A DNA stretch of 64,000 bases from Dyadobacter sp. 3J3. Its GTDB lineage: Bacteria > Bacteroidota > Bacteroidia > Cytophagales > Spirosomataceae. The translations under genes were made by a program, and so were the position numbers. The notes beneath the pieces were generated by a model that saw only the letters and a program-made list of their open reading frames with translations, was not told the DNA's origin and ran no database searches. Of this stretch, positions 8,932-17,585 are shown in pieces. Numbering within the stretch: position 1 is the first letter of the stretch; each line of letters opens with the position of its first letter. The stretch is from positions 372,001 to 436,000 of the forward strand of contig NZ_VTOL01000002.1 of assembly GCF_009801115.1 (NCBI RefSeq), in the 5' to 3' direction.

Positions 8932-10671
8932 ATGTTCCAAATTAAAGAACAACCTGCTGTTTTTGATGTCGTCATAATCGGCTCAGGAGCGGGAGGTGGA
9001 ATGGCCGCTTATCAGCTAGCAAAGGCTGGTGCGAAAGTAGCTCTTCTGGAAGCAGGCGGATATTTTGATCCGGCTGATCCTAAATATATTACGCAATTAA
9101 AATGGCCGTGGGAGTCTCCCCGCCGTGGCGCAAGCACCACTCGCCCGTTTGGCGATTTTGATGCTGCATGGGGAGGATGGGAACTGGATGGAGAGCCTTA
9201 CACACATAAAAACGGTACAAAATTTGACTGGTTTCGTTCCCGTATGCTGGGTGGACGTACCAATCACTGGGGGCGCATTTCACTTCGTTTCGGACCAAAT
9301 GATTTTAAACGTCACAGCATTGACGGACTTGGAGATGACTGGCCAATCGGTTATGATGATGTAAAACCATATTACGATCAGGTTGATAAATTAATCGGTG
9401 TTTTTGGCACGATTGAAAATATTCACAACGAGCCGGATGGAATTTTCCTTCCTCCTCCTGCTCCGCGTCTTCATGAACTTTTCCTTAAAAAAGCAGGAAA
9501 AGCTGCTAATATTCCGGTAATTCCATCCCGTCTTTCGATCCTTACAAAACCGATCAACGACCAGCGTGGAGTATGTTTTTATTGCAGCCAGTGCGGTCGT
9601 TCATGTCAGGCATATGCGGATTTCTCAGCTTCATCCGTTCTGGTAATTCCAGCGATGAAAACAGGAAATGTAACGCTGATCAACAATGCGATGGCAAGAG
9701 AAATCCTTACAGACCCTAAAACGGGCTTGGCAACAGGCGTTTCTTATGTAGATCGTAATAAACTGACGGAACATACTATAAAAGGAAAAGTTGTTGTTTT
9801 AGCTGCAAGTGCAGGGGAATCTGCGCGTTTACTTTTAAACTCAAAATCAGACAATCATGAAGGCGGCTTAGCGAATTCAAGCGGTGTCGTAGGGAAATAT
9901 CTTCACGATTCAACAGGAGCTTCAAGAAGTGCATTCCTTCCTCATTTAATGGATCGTAAACGTTACAACGAAGATGGAGTGGGCGGAATGCACGTTTATA
10001 CACCCTGGTGGCTCGACAACAAAAAACTGGATTTCCCAAGAGGTTACCATATTGAATACGGTGGTGGAATGGGAATGCCTAGTTACGGTTTCGGTTCTGG
10101 TATTGAAGGAATGAACGGAAAATACCCGACTGCGAACGGAACAACCAAACCCGCAGGAGGTTACGGGGCTTCACTTAAAGAAGATTATCGTCGTTTCTAT
10201 GGTGCTTATGTTGGTATGGCCGGCCGTGGTGAAGCGGTTCCAAATATTAATAATTATTGTGAAATCGATCCAAATGTTGTTGATAAATATGGTATCCCGG
10301 TTCTTCGTTTCAACTACAACTGGACGGATTATGAAATCAAGCAGGCAAAACACATGCATGATACATTTGAAGAAATGATACATGCTTTGGGTGGCGTTGC
10401 GATGGGAACAAAACCTGGCGCGGATACCAATTACGGTATTGCAGCTCCCGGCCGTATCATTCACGAAGTGGGAACGGTTCGTATGGGTGATGATAAAAAA
10501 ACCTCTGCTTTAAACAAATTTTCGCAGGCTCATGATGCGAAAAATGTATATGTAGTAGATGGTGGCTCGTTTGTTTCGCAAGCGGATAAAAATCCAACCT
10601 GGACTATCCTTGCACTTTCATGGAGAGCCTCTGATCACATTATTGAGCAGATCAAACAAAAGAATTTATAA
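8932..10671 (+). CDS. GMC family FAD-dependent oxidoreductase
   Basis: This 579-aa flavoenzyme is probably a sugar or polyol dehydrogenase. The FAD-binding motif VVIIGSGAGGG is at residues 13-23, followed by VALLEAGG. The GMC signature region LGGRTNHWGR is near 105-114. The C-terminal GMC domain holds HEVGTVRMG and VDGGSFVSQADKNPT, and PTWTILALSWRASDHI closes the flavin site. A four-cysteine stretch near 216-225 (CFYCSQCGRSC) is notable in this clade and could bind a metal or cluster. No signal peptide is visible. It is followed by a gluconate-dehydrogenase subunit-3-like gene with a twin-arginine-like signal, so the pair may be exported as a complex. The substrate is unknown. Confidence 0.88.
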   Translation: MFQIKEQPAVFDVVIIGSGAGGGMAAYQLAKAGAKVALLEAGGYFDPADPKYITQLKWPWESPRRGASTTRPFGDFDAAWGGWELDGEPYTHKNGTKFDWFRSRMLGGRTNHWGRISLRFGPNDFKRHSIDGLGDDWPIGYDDVKPYYDQVDKLIGVFGTIENIHNEPDGIFLPPPAPRLHELFLKKAGKAANIPVIPSRLSILTKPINDQRGVCFYCSQCGRSCQAYADFSASSVLVIPAMKTGNVTLINNAMAREILTDPKTGLATGVSYVDRNKLTEHTIKGKVVVLAASAGESARLLLNSKSDNHEGGLANSSGVVGKYLHDSTGASRSAFLPHLMDRKRYNEDGVGGMHVYTPWWLDNKKLDFPRGYHIEYGGGMGMPSYGFGSGIEGMNGKYPTANGTTKPAGGYGASLKEDYRRFYGAYVGMAGRGEAVPNINNYCEIDPNVVDKYGIPVLRFNYNWTDYEIKQAKHMHDTFEEMIHALGGVAMGTKPGADTNYGIAAPGRIIHEVGTVRMGDDKKTSALNKFSQAHDAKNVYVVDGGSFVSQADKNPTWTILALSWRASDHIIEQIKQKNL

Positions 10672-10707
10672 TAACTGTCGGCTCAGGCTGATTCAAATTA
10701 TATAAAA

Positions 10708-11337
10708 ATGAAACGCAGAGAATCATTAAAAGCATTAACGCTGAGCTCCCTTGGTTTCGCGGCTCTCAATCCGCAGGAGTCACTGGCAGAAGCAAGAGAA
10801 GTGGAAGCCGCATTACCGCCGGAAGTTCCGCTTAAAATACCGGGAGGTCGTCAGAAAGAGGAAGCCATCCGTGATGCACAATTGATGAAAGAGAAATTTT
10901 TCACAGTACCGGAACTGGCTACTATAAAAGTTTTGGCCGATATCATTATCCCAGCCGATGCAAAATCGGGCAGTGCTTCTGATGCTGGCGTGCCGGCATT
11001 TATTGAATTTATCGTAAAAGATATGCCTCAGCATCAAACACCAATGAGGGGTGGATTATCCTGGCTCGACCTTGAATCTAACAAGCGTTTCAAAAAAATA
11101 TTTACGCTTTGTACGAAGGCCCAACAGATTCAGATCGTTGACGATATAGCATATCCTGAAAAAGCTAAGCCAGTTTTCAGTCAGGGTGTTGCTTTTTTTA
11201 ATCTTATGCGTAATTTAACGGCCTCAGGTTTTTATACGACCAGAATTGGTGTGGATGATATTGGGTACGTAGGAAATACGCCAAATATTTGGGCCGGTCC
11301 GCCGGAAGACGTATTAAAACAATATGGATTTGCCTAG
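10708..11337 (+). CDS. Gluconate 2-dehydrogenase subunit 3 family protein
   Basis: This 209-aa protein is the predicted small partner of the upstream GMC oxidoreductase, 36 nt away. The N-terminus MKRRESLKALTLSSLGFAAL resembles a twin-arginine signal (RRESLK). The core from ~70 onwards (ELATIKVLADIIIPAD, then DAGVPAFIEFIVKDM) matches the Gluconate_2-dh3 family. In characterised gluconate dehydrogenases the small subunit accompanies the flavoprotein into the periplasm; here no cytochrome c subunit is adjacent. A strong bidirectional terminator follows, defining a two-gene operon. Confidence 0.86.
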   Translation: MKRRESLKALTLSSLGFAALNPQESLAEAREVEAALPPEVPLKIPGGRQKEEAIRDAQLMKEKFFTVPELATIKVLADIIIPADAKSGSASDAGVPAFIEFIVKDMPQHQTPMRGGLSWLDLESNKRFKKIFTLCTKAQQIQIVDDIAYPEKAKPVFSQGVAFFNLMRNLTASGFYTTRIGVDDIGYVGNTPNIWAGPPEDVLKQYGFA

Positions 11338-11362
11338 AAAGTGGAATTTATAGGAGTAACAG

Positions 11363-11396
11363 AAAGAGGTCATCAGCAAACGCCGATGACCTCTTT
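11363..11396. terminator. Bidirectional terminator
   Basis: A perfect 12-bp inverted repeat (AAAGAGGTCATC / GATGACCTCTTT) with a 10-nt loop sits between the convergent subunit-3 and ABC-F genes. Confidence 0.85.
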
Positions 11397-11416
11397 CATT
11401 TTATTAAATTCTGTTA

Positions 11417-13030
11417 CTAATATAGCGCGTTGCGTTGTGCTTTTACAGTTTCGTCTTTTAAGAAATCATCATAAGGCATTAGCTTATCAAGAATACCTTT
11501 GGGTCCGATTTCTATAATCCGGTTTGCTATGGTATGAACAAACTGGTGATCATGAGAATAGAACAACAAACAGCCAGAGAAATCAATCAATCCATTATTT
11601 AGTGCTGTGATCGATTCAAGATCCAAGTGGTTGGTCGGGTCATCCATGATCAATGCATTTGAACCCGAAAGCATGGTGCGTGACAACATACAACGAACCT
11701 TTTCACCTCCTGAAAGTACCTTCGCCTTTTTAAGGGATTCTTCTCCGGAGAAAAGCATACGGCCCAAAAATCCGCGGATAAAACTCTCATCTTTTTCTTC
11801 TGAATACTGACGTAACCAATCAACCAGATTCAAATCTACATCAAAAAACGACGTTGGATCTTTGGTAAAGTATGACTTGGTAATCGTAACTCCCCAATTG
11901 AAAGTTCCTTTATCTGCTTTTTGTTCGCCGTTTAAAATATCAAAAAATGCACTGATTGATAATGTGTTACGACTTACAAAAGCAATTTTATCTCCCTTAT
12001 TAACACTGAAATTCATGTTACTGAATAATTTCAGTCCATCCTCAGTGGTTTTAGACAATCCGTCTACTGTCAAAATTTGATCACCAACTTCGCGTTCCGA
12101 TTTGAATGCGATATAAGGATATTTACGTGACGAAGGTTTTATATCTTCAATTGTAATTTTTTCAAGTAGCTTCTGACGCGAAGTTGCCTGCTTTGATTTC
12201 GATGCATTGGCACTGAAACGTCTAATAAACTCTTCAAGTTCTTTCCGCTTATCGTCAGATTTTTTATTCTGATCCTGGCGCTGTTTCATAGCCAACTGGC
12301 TCGATTCATACCAGAAAGAATAGTTACCCGAGAACATTTGCACTTTACTAAAATCGATATCGACAATATGCGTACAAACTTCATCCAGAAAGTGCCTGTC
12401 GTGAGATACAACAATCACCGTATTTTTGAAATCAGCCAGGAAATTTTCAAGCCACAACACCATTTCAACGTCAAGGTTGTTGGTTGGCTCATCTAATAAA
12501 AGAACGTCCGGATTTCCAAAAAGTGCTTGCGCCAAAAGAACACGAACTTTTAAATTCACATTCAAATCTCCCATGAGCGTATTGTGGGCATCTTCCCCAA
12601 TTCCCAAACCACTCAATAATTGTGCAGCCTCGGTTTCTGCCTCCCAACCATTCAAATCAGCAAATTCAGCTTCAAGGTCTGCCGCTTTTTCACCGTCAGC
12701 ATCTGTGAAATCTTCTTTTTCATAAATCGCTTCACGCTCTTTCATGATTTTATAAAGACGTTCATGTCCCAAAATCACAGTATCCATGGCTGTATATGCG
12801 TCAAACTCAAACTGATCCTGTTTCAGGAAAGTCATCCGTTCTCCGGGATTCATGCTAATCAAACCCGTTTGAGCTTCGATTTCGCCTGAAAGAATTTTCA
12901 AAAATGTTGATTTACCTGCTCCGTTTGCGCCAATAATACCATAACAGTTTCCAGGTACAAACTTTATATTTACTTCATCAAACAACACCCTTTTGCCGTA
13001 CCGCAAGGATACGTTCTGAACCGTAATCAT
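11417..13030 (-). CDS. ABC-F family ATPase (YbiT-like)
   Basis: This 537-aa protein has two fused ABC ATPase domains and no membrane segment, as in ABC-F proteins that act on ribosomes as translation factors. The first Walker A is GANGAGKST (residues 34-42) with Walker B LLLDEPTNNLD. The second half contains LSGGEKVRCMLSRTML and IMDDPTNHLD but has a degenerate Walker A (SRNTLSISAFF instead of GxxGxGKST), a feature seen in the YbiT subgroup. The P-site tRNA interaction linker lies near 240-300 and is rich in Lys, Arg and Glu. It is a single gene bounded by terminators. Confidence 0.9.
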   Translation of the reverse strand: MITVQNVSLRYGKRVLFDEVNIKFVPGNCYGIIGANGAGKSTFLKILSGEIEAQTGLISMNPGERMTFLKQDQFEFDAYTAMDTVILGHERLYKIMKEREAIYEKEDFTDADGEKAADLEAEFADLNGWEAETEAAQLLSGLGIGEDAHNTLMGDLNVNLKVRVLLAQALFGNPDVLLLDEPTNNLDVEMVLWLENFLADFKNTVIVVSHDRHFLDEVCTHIVDIDFSKVQMFSGNYSFWYESSQLAMKQRQDQNKKSDDKRKELEEFIRRFSANASKSKQATSRQKLLEKITIEDIKPSSRKYPYIAFKSEREVGDQILTVDGLSKTTEDGLKLFSNMNFSVNKGDKIAFVSRNTLSISAFFDILNGEQKADKGTFNWGVTITKSYFTKDPTSFFDVDLNLVDWLRQYSEEKDESFIRGFLGRMLFSGEESLKKAKVLSGGEKVRCMLSRTMLSGSNALIMDDPTNHLDLESITALNNGLIDFSGCLLFYSHDHQFVHTIANRIIEIGPKGILDKLMPYDDFLKDETVKAQRNALY

Positions 13031-13143
13031 CTTAAAACTGATTTTTTATGAATGAAAGTGCAAAAATACAAAAATTAGAGGGATTTTTAAGCCTCTATGA
13101 AGAGATTCCCAAGTTACTTCTGGTTTAATCTACTTCTAAAAGC

Positions 13144-13175
13144 AAAAGAGGCCGATTTACAAACCGGCCCCTTTT
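13144..13175 (-). terminator. Terminator after the beta-propeller gene
   Basis: The inverted repeat AAAAGAGGCCG / CGGCCCCTTTT has one mismatch and lies ~24 nt past the stop of the minus-strand gene ending at 13199. Confidence 0.7.
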
Positions 13176-13198
13176 AGTTAAAGTTTTAAATCAATTCA

Positions 13199-14467
13199 TT
13201 ATTGGATCACACGCATCGTGTGAGCTCCTTTCCCAATACTCACTTTTCCGGCCTGTTTTTTAAGCGAGAGTGAATCACCTTTTGTCATCGTCCAAAATTC
13301 AATACCTCCTGTTCCATTACCGTACTCTTGATATTCGTACACGGAAACAGCAAGGTTTGAGCCATCTTTGTCAAATGCGGCGTTTGTAGGAAAAATTCCT
13401 TCAAATGGATAATCTGCAACCTTCGAAGGGACACCATTGGCAATTTTCAAAAGTGTTAAAGAACTTCCATGTGCCGATCCTGCCTCACTCCATGGTAATC
13501 CGCTCTTTCCGGAATTAACTGCAACGATACTGCTTCCATCCGGGCTAATTGCGAAAGAAGAGGTATTTACACCAACGCCAACATTCCCTGCAATCTTATG
13601 TTCTGTCGATCCATCCATCGAAAAGTCAACGACAAACATTTCTCCTTCTGCGGTTCCTTTACCCGCAGCTGCCTTTGCATCAAGCACAAAGTAATGTTTT
13701 CCATCAGGTGAGAATTTACCTGTGGTAGGCTCTACTCCCACTTTTATTGACTTTCCAACCAACTCTACATTTTTCAATTTACCTGCTTCTCTAAGAACTT
13801 TATATAAACCGACTTCATGTGAAGTTAGCGTAAAAGCAATAAAGTCACCTGATGGATGCCAAGAAATATCAATAATTCTATTTGCAGAATCCTGGCCGAA
13901 AGGTAAGTTTAGGAATCTAGCAGGTTTTCCATCCGGTGCTGACTCAATAAATACCAGTTCTTTACCAGACTGCAAAGTGGAAATGATCAATTCATTCTTA
14001 TTAATATCGATCGATGTTGGAAACCTGCCAACCGCATAACCAAATTTTGCTTTTGGAGCTGCTATATTAGCAATGTCTACCACATACAATTTTTCACCTG
14101 CTGGTAGCTCTGCTACCACATCCTTGTACTCCGCCACACCATCTTCTGGTCGTAAGCGGCTTTCCAAAACATAAGCCAATCCGCCAGTTGCAGGAACTGC
14201 TAATGTTTTGGCCGATCCCAACAGCGAGTTTGAAACAAGCGCCGTCCCGACAGATTTACTGCCTCTTTCCACTGGAAACTTAATGGATGTCAAAACATCT
14301 TTTGCTGTGTTGTCTCTTAATAGCTTTCCATCAACAAGCGCCGAGGCAGACATATCCGCATCAGAAACAACCACAAGGCCACGGGCGTTAAAGTTAACAG
14401 GCGATTGAGCAGCGGCAGGAAGCACTCCCAAAGCTGCAAAACCGGCAAATAATACGACTTTTTTCAT
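13199..14467 (-). CDS. Exported beta-propeller-like protein
   Basis: From the ATG at 14467 this is 422 aa with a Sec signal peptide (MKKVVLFAGFAALGVLP, cleavage probably after AAAQ). I prefer this start to the upstream in-frame ATG at 14515, which would place 16 residues ahead of the signal. The mature protein contains repeated beta-rich segments with D-x-S-W-H-P-S-G-D and S-P-D-G-K/S motifs (near 200, 250 and 310), typical of WD40/YVTN or lactonase-like propellers. No catalytic residues can be named. Function is unknown; it is likely periplasmic. It is monocistronic, with a terminator downstream. Confidence 0.75.
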   Translation of the reverse strand: MKKVVLFAGFAALGVLPAAAQSPVNFNARGLVVVSDADMSASALVDGKLLRDNTAKDVLTSIKFPVERGSKSVGTALVSNSLLGSAKTLAVPATGGLAYVLESRLRPEDGVAEYKDVVAELPAGEKLYVVDIANIAAPKAKFGYAVGRFPTSIDINKNELIISTLQSGKELVFIESAPDGKPARFLNLPFGQDSANRIIDISWHPSGDFIAFTLTSHEVGLYKVLREAGKLKNVELVGKSIKVGVEPTTGKFSPDGKHYFVLDAKAAAGKGTAEGEMFVVDFSMDGSTEHKIAGNVGVGVNTSSFAISPDGSSIVAVNSGKSGLPWSEAGSAHGSSLTLLKIANGVPSKVADYPFEGIFPTNAAFDKDGSNLAVSVYEYQEYGNGTGGIEFWTMTKGDSLSLKKQAGKVSIGKGAHTMRVIQ

Positions 14468-14768
14468 AGAAAAAGATAAGTTTAGATAATTGAGTTTTAA
14501 TAAAATATAATACATCTTATTATAAAATAAACCTCCCAGCCCCTCAAAACAGGCTAAAACATATTTTATAAGATCGCAATATAGGACATAAAACTTTTAA
14601 TATACAAGAATTTACTCTTGTTTGACAACTCATTTTCACTGAATGATTTCTAAGCGTAAACACATGAAAGATTAATTCAAATAATTCTAAAATTTACAAT
14701 ACAAACAGCCATATAACAGAAAGCCCTGATAGTAATACTATCAGGGCAAAAATCATAGTAAAAGCTGC
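14468..14768. other. AT-rich spacer between rpsT and the propeller gene
   Basis: About 300 nt without a gene. Apart from the rpsT terminator at 14723-14747, I see only AT-rich sequence that must hold the promoter of the propeller gene. No TTG/TAnnTTTG pair with good spacing was found. Confidence 0.5.
14723..14747 (-). terminator. Terminator after rpsT
   Basis: A perfect 11-bp inverted repeat GCCCTGATAGT / ACTATCAGGGC with a 3-nt loop lies 21 nt downstream of the rpsT stop codon. Confidence 0.8.
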
Positions 14769-15032
14769 TTACGCTGCTACCGCCAATGAATTAACCAATT
14801 TAGCTAATTTTGATTTTTGGTTAGACGCTTTTTTCTTATGGATGATGTTTTTCTTAGCCAAACGATCTAACATAGAAGAAACAGTTTTGAAAACATCTAC
14901 TGCAACAGTTTTGTCAGTTGTTTCTCTCAATTTCTTAACGTAAGAACGAGTGGTTTTGTGCTGATAACGGTTACGCAAACGCTTTGTTTCGTTGGCACGA
15001 ATTCTTTTTAATGCTGATTTATGATTTGCCAT
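14769..15032 (-). CDS. rpsT: 30S ribosomal protein S20
   Basis: This 87-aa, very basic protein begins MANHKSALKRIRANETKRLR, the conserved S20 N-terminus, and contains the usual helical core with SMLDRLAKKNIIHKKKA and a C-terminal KLAKLVNSL. S20 binds 16S rRNA in the small subunit early in assembly. It has its own promoter (15073-15103) and terminator, so it is monocistronic. Confidence 0.98.
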   Translation of the reverse strand: MANHKSALKRIRANETKRLRNRYQHKTTRSYVKKLRETTDKTVAVDVFKTVSSMLDRLAKKNIIHKKKASNQKSKLAKLVNSLAVAA

Positions 15033-15072
15033 TTTATAATAATGATATTTTTCAATTCTTGGAATCGGTCTG

Positions 15073-15103
15073 CAAAAATAGGTATATGATATTAAAAACG
15101 CAA
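15073..15103 (-). promoter_or_regulatory. rpsT promoter (Bacteroidota -33/-7)
   Basis: On the minus strand TTG (15103-15101) is followed after 20 nt by TATTTTTG (15080-15073), an exact match to the Bacteroidota housekeeping consensus. Transcription should start near 15066, giving a ~33-nt leader before the rpsT ATG. Confidence 0.8.
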
Positions 15104-15139
15104 CTTAAGTAGTAAATATATTTAACATATACGTTATTT

Positions 15140-15943
15140 CTATTGAACCAACCGTTGCACATCGGATGACAAATACTCTGACAAACGGTTTTCCAGCTCA
15201 GCCAAAGGAATATTTCCTAATAACTCTCCTTCCACGGCTAGTGATATCTTACCGGTTTGTTCTGAAATCACAATCACCACAGCATCAGTAGCTTCACTCA
15301 TGCCCATGGCAGCCCGGTGACGAAATCCCAGCGACGATGGTACATCCACGCCGTCAGCAACTGGCAATACACAGCGTGCTGCTTTTAGCCGTCCATCTAC
15401 GATAACTACGGCACCATCATGTAATTCACTATACTGATTAAAAAGTGAAACAATTAATGGTTTTGATACACGTGCATCCAATAATTCACCGGTTTCAATG
15501 AATTTCCCAAGATCATCCCTCTTGTTTAATACGATCAGCGCTCCATTAAAATTAGAAGCAATGGTTTTGCTTGCGTCAACAATTTCTCTAAGGTTTTTGT
15601 TTTTCAGGTCAAGCACTGTACTTCCCAGAATCTTTTTTAAAAATTCGTTATTCGTGTAAATCGTCGACTTCCCTATAATCAATAAAAAACGGCGAATTTC
15701 CTGTTGGAAAATTACAATAAGTGCCACTGCTCCAACTCCCATGAAATACTGTAAAATGGCCGTGAGCAAACCCAAACCCAAGCCTTTAACGACCAGGTAA
15801 AACACATATACAAATAAATAACCTAAAAATACCCGGCTCGCTATACTTCCTCGTACCAGAAAATAAATCTGATAAAGAAGTATCGATACCAGAAAAACAT
15901 CCAGAATATCAGTCCAGTTAACATTTAAAAAACCAACACGCAT
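15140..15943 (-). CDS. cdaA: Diadenylate cyclase CdaA
   Basis: This 267-aa membrane enzyme condenses two ATP into cyclic di-AMP, a second messenger that controls potassium and osmotic balance. Three hydrophobic helices occupy residues ~12-80. The DAC domain follows, with the catalytic DGA at 176-178 and RHR at 208-210. Length and layout match CdaA (DacA). The folP gene lies 24 nt upstream in the same direction, so the two are probably one transcript; folP-cdaA linkage is frequent in Bacteroidota. No cdaR homologue is adjacent. Confidence 0.95.
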   Translation of the reverse strand: MRVGFLNVNWTDILDVFLVSILLYQIYFLVRGSIASRVFLGYLFVYVFYLVVKGLGLGLLTAILQYFMGVGAVALIVIFQQEIRRFLLIIGKSTIYTNNEFLKKILGSTVLDLKNKNLREIVDASKTIASNFNGALIVLNKRDDLGKFIETGELLDARVSKPLIVSLFNQYSELHDGAVVIVDGRLKAARCVLPVADGVDVPSSLGFRHRAAMGMSEATDAVVIVISEQTGKISLAVEGELLGNIPLAELENRLSEYLSSDVQRLVQ

Positions 15944-15967
15944 AAGAAACTCAATATTATTTCGCGA

Positions 15968-16831
15968 CTAAATTACTATTTTTTCGTTCACGCCACTAGT
16001 TGCCATCCATAGTTTTACTGCTTCAACCGCAGGTTTTACATCATGAACACGTATAATCGCCGCTCCCTGCTGAAGAGAAATTGTATTCAAAACCGTTGTT
16101 CCCCCCAAAGCTTCCTTCGCCGGTATATTCAACGTATTGTATATCATCCCTTTCCTGGAAATTCCTACTAAAACCGGGCAGCCAAGTTGATGAAATTCCG
16201 AAAGATTTTTCATCAGCTCAAAATTTTGGGCGGTAGTCTTGGCAAAACCAAATCCAGGATCTATAATAACATCCGAAATGCCCTTATGACGTAAATTAAT
16301 CAGTTTTGCTGCTAATTCTGCCATAATCTCCGGAATCAGGAAATTATACTCAGTGAGCTTACTCATGGTTTGCGGAGTTCCTCTCATGTGCATCAATATA
16401 TATGGCACACCCAATTCAGCCACGGTATCAAACATAGCATCATCCAGAATCCCCCCGGCGACATCATTAATAACATGTGCACCACTACCTATAGACTGCC
16501 TTGCCACTTCTGAACGAAAGGTATCAATAGAAATTATAAGATCAGGAAAATACTTATTGAGTGCTTCAATAACGGGTAAAACCCTGTCTGCTTCCTCACT
16601 TATACTTATTTCTTTTGCTCCGGGCCGTGTAGAATATCCTCCAATGTCTATGAAGGTAGCGCCATCGTTTTGCATGATTTCTGCCCGTTCCATAACCTCA
16701 TCCATGGAAGTCATTCGGCTGTCTGAATAAAAAGAATCAGGCGTAATATTTAAAATACCCATGACACGCGGCAGGGATAGATCCAGCAAACGTCCCTTAA
16801 TTTTGATCGTTTTTTTACTAACTTGCGCCAT
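15968..16831 (-). CDS. folP: Dihydropteroate synthase
   Basis: This 287-aa TIM-barrel enzyme joins p-aminobenzoate to 6-hydroxymethyl-dihydropterin diphosphate in folate synthesis and is the sulfonamide target. Signature motifs are NITPDSF (28-34), IDIGGYSTRPGA (~61-72), and IIDPGFGFAKT (~190). The C-terminal IIRVHDVK carries the conserved Arg and His of the pterin/phosphate site. It is the upstream gene of the folP-cdaA pair and is divergent from the DUF1599 gene. Confidence 0.97.
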   Translation of the reverse strand: MAQVSKKTIKIKGRLLDLSLPRVMGILNITPDSFYSDSRMTSMDEVMERAEIMQNDGATFIDIGGYSTRPGAKEISISEEADRVLPVIEALNKYFPDLIISIDTFRSEVARQSIGSGAHVINDVAGGILDDAMFDTVAELGVPYILMHMRGTPQTMSKLTEYNFLIPEIMAELAAKLINLRHKGISDVIIDPGFGFAKTTAQNFELMKNLSEFHQLGCPVLVGISRKGMIYNTLNIPAKEALGGTTVLNTISLQQGAAIIRVHDVKPAVEAVKLWMATSGVNEKIVI

Positions 16832-16999
16832 AGCAGCTGATATTTGTTATTCTTATACGTGATTTCTTAATTCTGGACTACCACAAAAGTTTATAATTTT
16901 AAAACAGAAATCGTGGTATACAAAAGTATTCTTTGAAGGACTATTTTCAGCCATTATACACATTTTGACAATTTTTTAAGCCAAACTCATCAAGTACGC

Positions 17000-17545
17000 G
17001 TGAAATCGACCGAAGCGGAATATCAGGAAATCATTCAGTATTGCCAAGATCTTTTTACAAAAAAAAACAAAGATTACGGAACTTCATGGCGCATCCTGCG
17101 CATTCCTTCTATAACAGACCAAATATTTATTAAAGCACAAAGAATCCGTACCATTCAGGAAAAAGGTATCCAAAAAGTAAATGATGACATTTCCGGAGAG
17201 TTCATCGGAATCATTAATTATTGCGTAATGGCCCTTATTCAAATTGAGCTGAATAATAATAAAAGTGAAATCGGTGCGGACGTACTTACGGCATTATATA
17301 ACGATCAGGTAGAAGCTGTAAAAGAATTGTTGTTCAATAAAAACCACGATTACGGAGAGGCATGGAGAGATATGCGTGTGAGCTCTATGACCGATATTAT
17401 TTTGATGAAACTGCTTCGTATCAAGCAAATAGAAGATAATGAAGGATTTACGCTTGTTTCGGAAGGTGTAAAATCCGGCTATCAGGATATGATCAATTAC
17501 GCTGTATTTTGTCTTATCAAGTCAAACGCGCTGCAAACAAATTAG
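17000..17545 (+). CDS. DUF1599 domain protein
   Basis: This 181-aa soluble protein is an internal duplication. Residues ~5-85 and ~95-175 each contain a KNKDYG/KNHDYG motif, then SW(R)/AWR, then SITD/SMTD and a helix with KxxRIxxI. This fits DUF1599, a Bacteroidota family related to nucleotide-modification-associated domains, but the activity is not established. It starts with GTG at 17000. It lies 40 nt upstream of the BT_3928-type gene and close to folP, its usual setting. Confidence 0.8.
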   Translation: MKSTEAEYQEIIQYCQDLFTKKNKDYGTSWRILRIPSITDQIFIKAQRIRTIQEKGIQKVNDDISGEFIGIINYCVMALIQIELNNNKSEIGADVLTALYNDQVEAVKELLFNKNHDYGEAWRDMRVSSMTDIILMKLLRIKQIEDNEGFTLVSEGVKSGYQDMINYAVFCLIKSNALQTN

Positions 17546-17585
17546 TCAAAATTAAAAATTACGGCTGCCTAACAAGTTCTTTAAA

